Assembly (NCBI GenBank): GCA_964412555.1
Contig: CAYPPG010000020.1
Coordinates: 1 to 64,000 of the forward strand
Length of the DNA: 64,000 bases
From: CAYPPG01 sp964412555
GTDB taxonomy: Bacteria > Hinthialibacterota > Hinthialibacteria > Hinthialibacterales > Hinthialibacteraceae
Direction of reading: 5' to 3'
In this document: positions 8,516 to 17,480 of the stretch, piece by piece
Layout of the letters: each line of letters starts with the position of its first letter
Numbering within the stretch: position 1 is the stretch's first letter
Translations under genes and position numbers: made by a program
Notes under the pieces: model-generated
Database searches by the model: none
Seen by the model: the letters and a program-made list of their open reading frames with translations, nothing else
What the model was told of the DNA's origin: nothing

Positions 8516-9262
8516 ATGGCACCATCCAACATGGCCTGCAGCACTCAACAAGATTCTCAAGACGTCATTCTATCTATCCAATCCGTCAGCAAAGTCTATC
8601 GCATGGGTGAAGTGGATGTCCACGCGTTGCGCGATGCATCGATCGAGATCGTTGAGGGGGAATTTCTGATTATCGCTGGACCAAGCGGATCGGGGAAAAG
8701 TACACTGCTCAATCAAATCGGAGGGATGGACCGCCCTTCTTCGGGGAAGATTCTGTTTTTGGATCGCGATATTTCTCAATCTTCGGATTATGAATTGACA
8801 TTGTATCGGCGGCGGGAAATCGGATTCATTTTTCAGTTTTACAACCTGGTTCCCACATTGACCGCTTTTGAGAATGTGCAAGTCGCGACGGAGATTGTTG
8901 TAGAACCGATGGATGCCATGGAAGCGTTGGAATTGGTAGGATTAGCCGATCGTCGGAATCATTTTCCCTCGCAATTGAGCGGGGGAGAGCAGCAGCGAGT
9001 TTCGATAGCGAGAGCTTTGGCGAGCAATCCCCGTTTGCTGCTTTGCGACGAACCGACCGGTGCGCTCGATCTTGAAATGAGCCGGCAAATTTTGGGATTG
9101 TTGTCGAAATTAAATCGGGAGTTGAAAAAAACGGTTGTGCTGATTACTCACAATAATGCTATTAGCGGGTTGGGAAATCGGGTTGCTTATATTCGGGATG
9201 GGAAAATCACCGATGTTCAGATCAATAAAACTCCGAAATCGGTGGATGAGATTCATTGGTGA
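8516..9262 (+). CDS. ABC transporter ATP-binding protein (MacB/LolD type)
   Basis: A 248-residue ABC ATPase with Walker A GPSGSGKST (near residue 60), the Q-loop region FIFQFYNLVPTLTAFENV typical of LolD/MacB proteins, signature LSGGEQQRVSIARAL, Walker B LLLCDEPTGALD and the switch VVLITHNN. It energises the FtsX-type permease encoded next; a HlyD-like adaptor follows. The ATG at 8516 follows an AAAGGA ribosome-binding site. First gene of a three-gene operon, separated from the permease by two copies of the GCCGGC palindrome. Confidence 0.95.
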   Translation: MAPSNMACSTQQDSQDVILSIQSVSKVYRMGEVDVHALRDASIEIVEGEFLIIAGPSGSGKSTLLNQIGGMDRPSSGKILFLDRDISQSSDYELTLYRRREIGFIFQFYNLVPTLTAFENVQVATEIVVEPMDAMEALELVGLADRRNHFPSQLSGGEQQRVSIARALASNPRLLLCDEPTGALDLEMSRQILGLLSKLNRELKKTVVLITHNNAISGLGNRVAYIRDGKITDVQINKTPKSVDEIHW

Positions 9263-9267
9263 TTTGA

Positions 9268-9335
9268 AATGCCGGCAGGATGCCGGCGTTACGATGGAGT
9301 GGTTTGGAAATGCCGGCAGGGTGCCGGCGTTACGA
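9268..9335. repeat. Two tandem GCCGGC-type palindromes
   Basis: GCCGGCAGGATGCCGGC at 9271-9287 and GCCGGCAGGGTGCCGGC at 9312-9328, each followed by GTTACGAT. They fill the gap between the ABC ATPase stop and the permease start. Relatives occur at 18794-18810, 40084-40100 and 51467-51483. Confidence 0.85.
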
Positions 9336-9345
9336 TTAGGTGGAA

Positions 9346-11730
9346 ATGACCGCAGTCATTTTTCTGAAAAAACTGTTCCGGGATTTAAAAGGGCGCAAAG
9401 GCTCGCTTTTGGCGCTTATGGCTATCGTGATGAGTGGGGTAGGCATTTTTGTTGGGATGGCCGGAGTGTACCGGGATTTGGATGGTTCCCGCCAACAATA
9501 CTACACCAATTACCGCCTTGCCGATTTTACTGCTGATCTAAAACGTACACCCGAGTGGGTCGTGCAGGATATCGAAACACTCGCGAATGTCCAAGAGGCG
9601 CGCGGCCGGGTTCGGCAGGCGGTTCTCATCGAATTTCCGGATCAAATCAAACCCATTTCCGGATCGGCGATTTCCATGCCTCTTCATCGCACACCTGTAC
9701 TCAACGATATTTTGCTGCGCAGTGGGACATGGTTTTCAGGAGCGGACAAGCGGGAAGTGATCGTCAACGATGCTTTCGCAAAAGCGCATGGATTGAAACT
9801 CGGTAGCCGCATTAAAGTATTGCTGCTTGACAAACAGCATGATTTGCTGGTTATTGGAACAGCCATGTCACCGGAGTTTGTGTATCTCATTCCGCCGGGG
9901 GGTGGTTTGGCGCCTGATCCGGAAAGTTATGGGGTGTTGTATCTCCCCGAGCGTTTTTTACAGGAATCGTGTGATCTGGACGGCGCTTATAATCAAATCA
10001 TCGGTTCGGTTCATGACTCCCGCCCCTCCGTCATCGACTATACCTTGGATGTGATCGAAGACAAATTGGATATTTATGGTGTCACGCAAGTCACTCCGGC
10101 GCGCGAGCAGCCTTCCGTGCGTTTTCTTGCCGATGAACTGGAAGGCTTGAAAGTGTCGGTTACTATCATTCCGGCTTTCTTTTTGACTGTGGCCGCATTG
10201 GTGCTCAATGTATTGATGGCGCGTCTCGTCGCGCAGCAGCGTACCGTTATCGGGACTTTGAAGGCGCTTGGTTACTCTTCTTTTGCCGTTCTGATGCACT
10301 ATGTGAGTTATGGTATTTTTATCGGTTTCCTCGGAGGGATCGCGGGGCTTCTCTTCGGGTATTGGCTGCAAACCGTTTTTGTGAAAGTGTACCGCTTGTT
10401 TTTCGCCTTGCCGGAAATCAATGCTCACTTTTATCCCGATATCCTTATGATGGGATTTTGTATCAGTATAGGATTTGCCGTTCTGGGTACGATAAAAGGG
10501 GTTCGATATGCTGTGGCTCTCGAACCGGCGGAAGCGATGAAACCGCCTCCCCCTGAAAAAGGGGGGAGAGTCCTCCCCGAGCGTATTTCTTGTTTTTGGA
10601 AAATGCTTTCTTTCCGTCAAAAAATGGTATTCCGTGCGGTGTTTCGCAATCCTTTTCGCAGTTCGGTGGTTGTCTTCGCTTCCATGATTTCCACTGCGCT
10701 GCTTGTGATGACATTGTGCAATGTGGATGCCTTGGATTCCTTGATGACACATGAATTCAAAAAAGTTTCTCATCAAGATATGACCATCACGTTGCGCGAT
10801 CCGGTCGGACGGGAAGTGAATCGCGAATTCAACCTGCTTCCTCATGTTTCCGAAATGGAACCACAACTATCGGTGGCTTGTGATTTGTCAAACGGTTCCT
10901 ATCAAAAGCGGACTGGAGTTACGGGGTTGGTTCGGAATCCACATCTTTATACGCCACTCGATCAAGAGGGAAACCACATTCATATTCCCGAGGTTGGCCT
11001 TGTTTTGACTCAAAAACTGGCCGAAATATTACATGCCGATGTCGGAGATGTCATTACTCTGAAAGCCTTGATTGCACGGCGGGAAAAGGTTGAGGCGCCG
11101 GTGGCCGGGATCGTGCAATCGTTTTTGGGGCTTTCCGCCTATGCGGATATCCGGTATTTAAGCGGATTGATAGGAGAAGAATGGTCGGCCAATACTCTTC
11201 AAATGACCTCATTCAAACGCAAGGATCAGCGGGAATTTTACCGAGAGATATCAGAGAGTCCGATGGCCGTCGGGATCAACGAGCGATTGCAGACATTCAG
11301 AAAAATGAACGAAATCTTCGATCAAACCTTGGGAACGATGATTGGTTCAATGGTGTTGTTCGCCGGATTGATCGCATTTGGCAGTATTCTGAATTCCGCC
11401 TTGGTTTCCCTGAGCGAACGGGAACGGGAAGTCGGGACATTGCGGGTATTGGGATATACTGCTGGGCAAGTGTCCCGGATATTTGCCGGGGAAAGCCTTC
11501 TTATCAATTCGGTCGGGATTTTGTTGGGGATCTTTCTAGGGATCGGTTTTGTCCATCTTTTGTCGATTGCTTACAGTACGGAATTGTACCGTTTTCCGGT
11601 GGTTGTCCGTCCTTCCCGTCTTTTCATCAGCGTGATCATTATGGGGATGATCATCAATATTGCACAATATATCGTTTATCACATGATTCGAAAATTGAAC
11701 TGGCTTGATGCCTTGAAAGTGAGGGAGTAA
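9346..11730 (+). CDS. ABC transporter permease with two FtsX domains
   Basis: A large permease (about 794 residues) with an N-terminal helix, a MacB-like periplasmic domain, and two FtsX domains. The first covers about residues 270-390 (VSVTIIPAFFLTVAALVLNV, then GTLKALGYSSFAVLMHY). The second covers the last 130 residues (LGTMIGSMVLFAGLIAFGSI, then EREVGTLRVLGYTAGQVSR). Such duplicated permeases work as single chains with a MacB-like ATPase to move lipids, peptides or lipoproteins. The ATG at 9346 lies just after the repeat pair; an in-frame GTG at 9340 is an alternative. The stop is 3 bases before the adaptor gene. Confidence 0.9.
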   Translation: MTAVIFLKKLFRDLKGRKGSLLALMAIVMSGVGIFVGMAGVYRDLDGSRQQYYTNYRLADFTADLKRTPEWVVQDIETLANVQEARGRVRQAVLIEFPDQIKPISGSAISMPLHRTPVLNDILLRSGTWFSGADKREVIVNDAFAKAHGLKLGSRIKVLLLDKQHDLLVIGTAMSPEFVYLIPPGGGLAPDPESYGVLYLPERFLQESCDLDGAYNQIIGSVHDSRPSVIDYTLDVIEDKLDIYGVTQVTPAREQPSVRFLADELEGLKVSVTIIPAFFLTVAALVLNVLMARLVAQQRTVIGTLKALGYSSFAVLMHYVSYGIFIGFLGGIAGLLFGYWLQTVFVKVYRLFFALPEINAHFYPDILMMGFCISIGFAVLGTIKGVRYAVALEPAEAMKPPPPEKGGRVLPERISCFWKMLSFRQKMVFRAVFRNPFRSSVVVFASMISTALLVMTLCNVDALDSLMTHEFKKVSHQDMTITLRDPVGREVNREFNLLPHVSEMEPQLSVACDLSNGSYQKRTGVTGLVRNPHLYTPLDQEGNHIHIPEVGLVLTQKLAEILHADVGDVITLKALIARREKVEAPVAGIVQSFLGLSAYADIRYLSGLIGEEWSANTLQMTSFKRKDQREFYREISESPMAVGINERLQTFRKMNEIFDQTLGTMIGSMVLFAGLIAFGSILNSALVSLSEREREVGTLRVLGYTAGQVSRIFAGESLLINSVGILLGIFLGIGFVHLLSIAYSTELYRFPVVVRPSRLFISVIIMGMIINIAQYIVYHMIRKLNWLDALKVRE

Positions 11731-11733
11731 TCC

Positions 11734-13080
11734 ATGGGTTATCACATTCCGTTTCTTGAGAATTTAAGGCGTAGAATCATTGGATTCGCTGGTTTTGCGT
11801 TTTTACTCATTTATCAGGGATGCGGTGGTGGAATCGAGGTGGAATGCGTGAAGCCGTCTCGGGGGGAAATTCAAGAATCGTTCAGTGAACCGGCCAAAAC
11901 ACGCCTGGATAAGACGTATCCCATTACGATGCCGGTTACGGGGCGGATCGGGTACATTGATCTTGAACCCGGCGATGAAGTTCGCGCCGGGCAGGAACTC
12001 GTGCAATTCGATTTGGTTCCTTTCGAGGAGGAACTCAAGGAGGCGAAAGCCGCTTTCGAAGAACTTCAGGCTCAACTTGCGGTGCAGGATTTCAACAAAC
12101 TGGAAGAAACGGTCAAAACGGAAACCATCGCCACTGTTGAAGCGACCAAAGAAACCTTGAAAGCGTCGGAAGCGCAAATCGAAGCGGAAACAGTCCGTTC
12201 GAATCATGCGACGAAAGATTATCAGCGAATTCAAGCCTTGGCCAAAGAACAATCCGTTTCCCAGAGTCAACTGGATCAGGCGCAGATGGAAGCGGAAACG
12301 GCGTTAATTGCATTGCGTACCCAGGAATTCAATCATGCCTCGATGAAGGCGATTCTTACCGCGATCCAGCTGGGACCCAATCTTGTGGATGAATATTTGA
12401 CTCGAAAACAACTCGAACGGCATGTTTATCTCCACCAACTGGTTCAAGCGGAGGCTCGCCTTGCGAAAGCGGAACATTCTCTCAAATTGGCTGCCATTCG
12501 CTCGCCCATCGATGGGGTGGTTTTGGAACGGTATAGCCTTGGAGATAGTCCGTTGAATGCCGGAACAGAACTGCTGTTGCTGGGGAATCTCGATCAAATG
12601 GAAGTTGTTTCCGATGTCTTGACACAAGACGCTCTGAAATTGTCTCAAGGCGGGAATGTGATCCTGGAACCGGCGGCAAGAATGGAACCAATCGAGGGGA
12701 AAGTGAAGAAAATCGAACCGGCTGGATTCACGAAACTTTCTTCTTTGGGAGTAGAACAGCAGCGGGTGAATGTGATAGTCGATTTGGAGGATAGACCTGA
12801 AAATTTAGGAGTTGGATATCGATTGCAGGCCGAATTTATCACCGGCTCAAAGAAAAACGTGCTTATTATCCCCCGCTCTTGTGTCATGCAAAGTGTTGAC
12901 GAGACCTATTATGTATGGACAGTTCAAGACGGCGCATTAAGAAAAAAGAATGTGACAATTGGACTGCGCAGTGATCTCGAACTGGAAATTCTGACAGGAT
13001 TGTCGGAAAAGGATACACTGGTTCTGCATCCGGATGTCAACATGGAGGAAGGCATGAGCGTTACTGTGAAATCATCATAG
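11734..13080 (+). CDS. HlyD/MacA-type periplasmic adaptor, possible lipoprotein
   Basis: A 448-residue periplasmic adaptor with an N-terminal hydrophobic export segment (IIGFAGFAFLLIYQGCGGG; the Cys near residue 30 may be lipidated, although the lipobox is weak). A first half-barrel/lipoyl motif follows (GRIGYIDLEPGDEVRAGQEL), then a long alpha-hairpin coiled coil (about residues 95-240, rich in Glu, Ala and Gln), the second lipoyl half (IRSPIDGVVLERYSLGDSPL) and beta-barrel domains. With the upstream ATPase and permease it forms a tripartite MacAB or DevBCA-like export system; no TolC-like gene is adjacent. A GAGGGAG ribosome-binding site lies inside the end of the permease gene. Confidence 0.92.
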   Translation: MGYHIPFLENLRRRIIGFAGFAFLLIYQGCGGGIEVECVKPSRGEIQESFSEPAKTRLDKTYPITMPVTGRIGYIDLEPGDEVRAGQELVQFDLVPFEEELKEAKAAFEELQAQLAVQDFNKLEETVKTETIATVEATKETLKASEAQIEAETVRSNHATKDYQRIQALAKEQSVSQSQLDQAQMEAETALIALRTQEFNHASMKAILTAIQLGPNLVDEYLTRKQLERHVYLHQLVQAEARLAKAEHSLKLAAIRSPIDGVVLERYSLGDSPLNAGTELLLLGNLDQMEVVSDVLTQDALKLSQGGNVILEPAARMEPIEGKVKKIEPAGFTKLSSLGVEQQRVNVIVDLEDRPENLGVGYRLQAEFITGSKKNVLIIPRSCVMQSVDETYYVWTVQDGALRKKNVTIGLRSDLELEILTGLSEKDTLVLHPDVNMEEGMSVTVKSS

Positions 13081-13113
13081 AAGGATTAAGTTTCAAATCC
13101 ATCGTTTGGGCGT

Positions 13114-14199
13114 TCATTTCCGTGGAATTTCCTGTAAATGTTCATATTCATGAATGTTCATGTTGCGAATCAATCCCTTCAAAATCTCTTTCACGATCAT
13201 AGGTCCTTGATAGATAAATCCAGTATAGATTTGAAGTAGAGAGGCTCCTGCTTCCAGCTTTTCGATGGCGTCTTCAGCCGTAAAAATACCACCACACCCG
13301 ATAATCGGTATTTTTCCCTGTACCTTTTGGGCGACTAAGTGAATGACTTCTGTTGATCGTTTGCGTAATGGTTTTCCGCTCAATCCACCGGTTTCTCTTT
13401 CACCGGTTTGGTTCGTGGTATTGGTTGCAATGATTCCGTCAATTCCTGCTTCGAGGGCGATTTCGATGGCGGTAAGGAGTTCTTTTTCAGTTAAATCAGG
13501 GGCAAATTTGACGCAGAGTGGTTTCGGGATTTGATTCGGATCGCTCTCTTCTAGCCTATTTCTTGTTTCTAGCAATGTGGTTAGAAGTGATTGGAGTAAT
13601 TCGCCATGCTGTAAATCTCGAAGTTGCTCTGTGTTTGGTGAACTTACATTTACTGTAAAGAAATCGCCTGAGGAATAGAGTGTCTCGAATGATTTTGTAT
13701 AATCGTGAATAACGGCATCCATATCGTGGATTGGTGTCTCTTTTTGTTTGCCAAGACTGATACCGAGAATGACATTTCGTCTTGGTTGGTGACGCAAACG
13801 TTCGGCGACTGCTTCCGCGCCGTCATTGTTGAAGCCCATGCGGTTTACAATCGCCTCTTCGTCGGGATAGCGAAACAGCCTCGGTTTCGGATTGCCGCTT
13901 TGAGGACGAGGTGTGATCGTTCCCACTTCCACGAACGAAAATCCGAAAAGATCCCATATCTCTGTGCAAACGGCGTTTTTGTCGAATCCACCTGCCAGCC
14001 CGATTGGATTTTTGAATGTGTATCCCCAAATCGTTTGATGGAACCGCTGATCATGCACGTTGAGCATCGGTTGTATCAAAGGCTTGAGAGTGCGGCAATG
14101 ACGGAGGGATGCTAATGCGAATTCGTGCACACTCTCCGGATCGAAACGAAATAAAGCCGGTCTGACAATATGCTTGTAACTGAGTTGAAAGATTCCCAT
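13114..14199 (-). CDS. pyrD: Dihydroorotate dehydrogenase, quinone-dependent class 2
   Basis: Oxidises dihydroorotate to orotate with FMN, passing electrons to quinone at the inner membrane (pyrimidine synthesis). The class 2 N-terminal helix is present (RPALFRFDPESVHEFALASL), then NPIGLAGGFDKNA, the catalytic segment VNVSSPNTEQLRDLQ, the IIATNTTNQ phosphate/FMN region and IIGCGGIFTAEDAIEKLEAG near the C-terminus. About 361 residues, normal for class 2. The ATG at 14199 is preferred over an in-frame TTG at 14205. It is convergent with the ABC operon and stands alone. Confidence 0.95.
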   Translation of the reverse strand: MGIFQLSYKHIVRPALFRFDPESVHEFALASLRHCRTLKPLIQPMLNVHDQRFHQTIWGYTFKNPIGLAGGFDKNAVCTEIWDLFGFSFVEVGTITPRPQSGNPKPRLFRYPDEEAIVNRMGFNNDGAEAVAERLRHQPRRNVILGISLGKQKETPIHDMDAVIHDYTKSFETLYSSGDFFTVNVSSPNTEQLRDLQHGELLQSLLTTLLETRNRLEESDPNQIPKPLCVKFAPDLTEKELLTAIEIALEAGIDGIIATNTTNQTGERETGGLSGKPLRKRSTEVIHLVAQKVQGKIPIIGCGGIFTAEDAIEKLEAGASLLQIYTGFIYQGPMIVKEILKGLIRNMNIHEYEHLQEIPRK

Positions 14200-14284
14200 A
14201 TTCAACTTAAGTCCCTGATTACGTTCGAATTATGTGTGGCACGATGGAAAAAAGTATGATTTCCATTTGCAATGAGCATATACT

Positions 14285-14305
14285 GTGCAGACAGGATGTC
14301 CGCAC
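14285..14305. repeat. GTGCAGAC-type palindrome
   Basis: GTGCAGACAGGATGTCCGCAC is an imperfect palindrome around AGGAT, followed by CACAATTTTTGACTTTTTGC. A nearly identical element with the same tail occurs at 17404-17424, also between genes. It lies upstream of pyrD, in the gap to the PAS protein gene. Confidence 0.8.
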
Positions 14306-14448
14306 CACAATTTTTGACTTTTTGCTATGGCATCATATATACTTTTCTACATAGGATATGAGAAAACTCCATCGGAGAATATCTGAATTATATCTTTATG
14401 AAAAGTCACATCCTAGATGATGGGAGGGGAGAAGAGAAACGGGTGAGA

Positions 14449-15363
14449 TTAGGAATCACCTTTTTTGTCAAAATAATCGGGGAAATATTTCTTTGCGCAT
14501 TCCGGGCAAAAACTGTGCGTGAATTCCGCTTCGGAATGATCGCGAATATACACTTCCAATTGCCGCCAATATCCTTGATCGTCGCGGATTTTTTTGCATG
14601 AGGAGCAAATGGGTAGAAGTCCCTTTAATTGTTTGACATGGGCTAGCGCTTCTTGCAAATCACTGATCAATTGTTCTTTTTCACCGATCAATCGTTTTTG
14701 TTCGGTGATATCCGAAAGAATACAATGTCCTTGCTTGAACTCACTGTTTTTATCGTATCCGATCTTACCGTCGAGGGAGGCGATGATGTAGGTTTTGTCT
14801 TTTCGAATCAGCATCAGTTCCATGGCATGAATTTCTCCCACTTCCTTGAAGTGTTTGAAACAATTATTGAAGTAGGGGACGTCGTGCGGTAAGAGAAAAT
14901 CACCGAACCACTTGCCGATGACTTCCTCATAGGAGTACCCGAGAGTCTGGAGCCAGGCTTGATTGACATCGAGAAGATTTCCGGTTTTGTCCAGTGATTG
15001 ATAAGCGAGCGGCGCGCTGAAATAGAGGGACCGAAAATGTTCTTCTCTCATTTGCAAACGATTCGACAGTTGTTTCAACGATTCGATAATAGGAATGATT
15101 TTCACGATACTAATGACAAATAGCAGTGAAATAATCAAGAAGGTGACTTCCGCTATTTGATAAGAGACACTTGGATTTACAGTATTAAAGGATAGATAGA
15201 ACGATATGGCGTGATGAATTACCATGAGAAGCATGGCTATTGAGAAAAGCAACCAAGCCCATTGTTTTCCTGTGATCTTTAATAATCGAATAGACAAGAA
15301 AACAGCTGCAATTTGCAACAATAAAGCTATCAAAAGGATGATTGTAATGCTTGCTGATTCCAT
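14449..15363 (-). CDS. Membrane PAS-domain sensor with C-terminal Cys-rich motif
   Basis: A 304-residue protein with three N-terminal membrane helices (about residues 6-26, 35-57, 68-92), a PAS domain (about 108-235; LYFSAPLAYQSLDKTGNLLD to LSDITEQKR), a short coiled coil (EQLISDLQEALAHVKQLKG) and a C-terminal module. That module reads LLPICSSCKKIRDDQGYW ... SFCPECAKKYF and would place four Cys for metal or redox chemistry. This tail is frequent at the ends of receiver or PAS proteins that lack a kinase or output domain, and its function is not established. No kinase or GGDEF domain is present, so it may signal by protein contact. Monocistronic, with a long AT-rich upstream region. Confidence 0.8.
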   Translation of the reverse strand: MESASITIILLIALLLQIAAVFLSIRLLKITGKQWAWLLFSIAMLLMVIHHAISFYLSFNTVNPSVSYQIAEVTFLIISLLFVISIVKIIPIIESLKQLSNRLQMREEHFRSLYFSAPLAYQSLDKTGNLLDVNQAWLQTLGYSYEEVIGKWFGDFLLPHDVPYFNNCFKHFKEVGEIHAMELMLIRKDKTYIIASLDGKIGYDKNSEFKQGHCILSDITEQKRLIGEKEQLISDLQEALAHVKQLKGLLPICSSCKKIRDDQGYWRQLEVYIRDHSEAEFTHSFCPECAKKYFPDYFDKKGDS

Positions 15364-15870
15364 GATGATCTCGAAAAAAAGTATCTGTATGATTATTATA
15401 TCATATAAATTGTAAAAGAACCTACTGAAATGTCACTTTTTGTGTCGATATAGTGTTTTTTTTTGTTTGTCGAGTACTTCAAATCAGTGTACCATAGGTA
15501 TATGATCTCGTAATGTAAATTTTATATATATATTACTAAATTTAATTAAAGTAATTAGTTGTATCCGAAGCAAATGCAATTTTGATAAAGAACTTGCTTT
15601 ATTTGTAACTCTTCTTGAGAAAGATGCAATCCTTTTGGGCGCAATTATTCAAAAAAGTCGATAGATAGCGTCTATTTCACAGGAAAAAACCATTGCACTT
15701 GTTTTTTCTATTATTCCATAGTTCCATTCGGAAACCTAGTTGGATGAATTTTCACACTCGAGCTAGAATAAGTGACTCGGTAATAATATCTTATTCGTGG
15801 TTCAAGCACGCGTTCCCGCCTGCATCGAGAGGCAAGCGAGACGCTTGCTTTACCCGACATGAAGCATTGA
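15364..15870. other. AT-rich intergenic region, no feature recognised
   Basis: About 500 bases between divergent genes (PAS sensor and SGNH-like protein). It is strongly AT-rich at 15390-15600, with poly-T runs and ATATATATATTACT at about 15525, so it must carry both promoters, but no specific motif or RNA structure could be assigned. No plausible protein-coding frame. Confidence 0.5.
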
Positions 15871-17376
15871 ATGATGAATGATCGGCAGAGTATGACTTAC
15901 CAGCAGATCCGGAACCGTTTCCGCCATGTTTTGTTTTATATTGCCACAATAATCGTGGTTCTTTCGCCTTTGTTGTTGATCGAGGGGATTGTTCGGTGGA
16001 TACTTCCGCCGCCCTCGATTGATTTGGAAGATCCCTATATATCCTTTACGGGCATACGTTCTCTTTTTGTTCTCGATGAAACGGGAACTCGTTGGAAGAC
16101 AAACGAGGCGCGATTGGTATTTTTCTATCCACAATCGTTTCCTGTCAAGAAAGGAAAGAACACGTTTCGTATTTTTGCTCTCGGCGGTTCGACGGTTCAA
16201 GGGCGTCCTTATGCCGTTGAAACCTCGTTTACGAAATGGCTCCAGCTTAATTTACAGGCTGCCCAACCTGAAAAAAAGTGGGAAGTCATCAATTGTGGGG
16301 GGATTTCTTATGCCAGTTACCGGCTTGTTCCTCTTATGAAGGAGCTACTGCGATATGAACCCGATCTGTTTCTTCTCTACACCGGTCACAATGAATTCCT
16401 CGAAGATCGCACCTATCGGCAAATCAAACGAATGCCGTATCTGTTGGTTCGACTGCACCAGGCTTTGCTCAATCTTCGAAGCTATGCTTACGCATATCAA
16501 TATTTTCAATCTAGAAATAATGAGACAATTGAGGATGATCAAGTCCAAAAAACAGTACTGCCGACAGAAGTGCAGGCTATGCTGGACCAGTATGAGGGAT
16601 GGAAGTCCTACCGTCGTGATGAGGAGTGGCGGCAGGCTACCATCGAGCATTTCCGATACAACTTGGCAACCATGATGCAAATAGCCCACAGTGCTAGCGT
16701 GCCTCTTATTCTGCTGAATCCGGTTTCCAATTTAAAAGATTGCCCGCCGTTCAAATCGGAGTTCAATCTCGATATGCCGGAAAGTCACCGTGAGTATGTG
16801 CTTGAATTGTGGGAGAAGGCGGACAAATTGAAATGGAGCGAAGTTCAGCGAAAATTGGTGCTCTTTCGGGAAGCCGCAACCTTTAAACACCGGTACGCCG
16901 ATTTGTATTATTTACTCGGCAAATGTTATGAAATCATGGGAAGGTTCAGCCAAGCCAAGAAATGGTTTATCCAAGCGAAAGAGGAAGATGTATGTCCCTT
17001 GCGCATCCTGGAACCCATGCATGAAATCATACTCGATACTGCCCGACATTTCGGTGTGCCCCTCGTGGATGTACGGGCATTGATCGAGGAACGCACTGAG
17101 GATGGGATTTCTGGGGAAGAATGGTTAGTGGATCATGTGCATCCGAGCATTGCGGGGCATCAACTTATCGCTGATTGCATCTATGATGGTATGGAAGAAA
17201 TGAATATCATTGAGACAACGGATAACTGGCGGCTTGAGCGGGAGCGTTTATGGGAAAGCCATCTTTTCTCGCTCAATGAAGCGTATTTTGAACACGGCGC
17301 GCAGACGCTGGAGCGGGTTAGTCATTGGGCGCGGGGACGGATTCAAATACCTGAGAAAGAATCGGAAAGTCCGTAA
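15871..17376 (+). CDS. Membrane-anchored SGNH/GDSL-like hydrolase with TPR-like segment
   Basis: A 501-residue protein with one N-terminal membrane helix (about residues 20-42, FYIATIIVVLSPLLLIEGIV) and an extracytoplasmic domain with SGNH blocks: block I FALGGSTVQGRPY near residue 108, a Gly-containing block II region VINCGGISYASYR, block III LLYTGHNEFLEDR, and block V DHVHPSIAGH near 430. A TPR-like helical pair (LYYLLGKCYEIMGRFSQAKK) is inserted before block V. Such proteins are often O-acyl esterases or transferases acting on surface glycans; the substrate is unknown here. It sits upstream of two sulfatases on the same strand but is separated from them by a repeat. Confidence 0.75.
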   Translation: MMNDRQSMTYQQIRNRFRHVLFYIATIIVVLSPLLLIEGIVRWILPPPSIDLEDPYISFTGIRSLFVLDETGTRWKTNEARLVFFYPQSFPVKKGKNTFRIFALGGSTVQGRPYAVETSFTKWLQLNLQAAQPEKKWEVINCGGISYASYRLVPLMKELLRYEPDLFLLYTGHNEFLEDRTYRQIKRMPYLLVRLHQALLNLRSYAYAYQYFQSRNNETIEDDQVQKTVLPTEVQAMLDQYEGWKSYRRDEEWRQATIEHFRYNLATMMQIAHSASVPLILLNPVSNLKDCPPFKSEFNLDMPESHREYVLELWEKADKLKWSEVQRKLVLFREAATFKHRYADLYYLLGKCYEIMGRFSQAKKWFIQAKEEDVCPLRILEPMHEIILDTARHFGVPLVDVRALIEERTEDGISGEEWLVDHVHPSIAGHQLIADCIYDGMEEMNIIETTDNWRLERERLWESHLFSLNEAYFEHGAQTLERVSHWARGRIQIPEKESESP

Positions 17377-17403
17377 CCAAACCGAATAAATCTAACGTAA
17401 TTT

Positions 17404-17424
17404 GTGCAGACAGGATGTCTGCAC
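17404..17424. repeat. GTGCAGAC-type palindrome (second copy)
   Basis: GTGCAGACAGGATGTCTGCAC, a near-perfect palindrome around AGGAT with tail CACAATTTTAGATTTTTTGC, as at 14285. It lies between the SGNH gene stop and the first sulfatase. Confidence 0.85.
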
Positions 17425-17480
17425 CACAATTTTAGATTTTTTGCCGTAGCATGAGATAATGAATGAGAAGGGAGAGGAAA

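Noticed and set aside
9958..10866. 302-codon minus-strand open frame inside the ABC permease
   Set aside because: Antisense shadow; His/Arg-rich translation typical of the reverse of membrane-protein codons.
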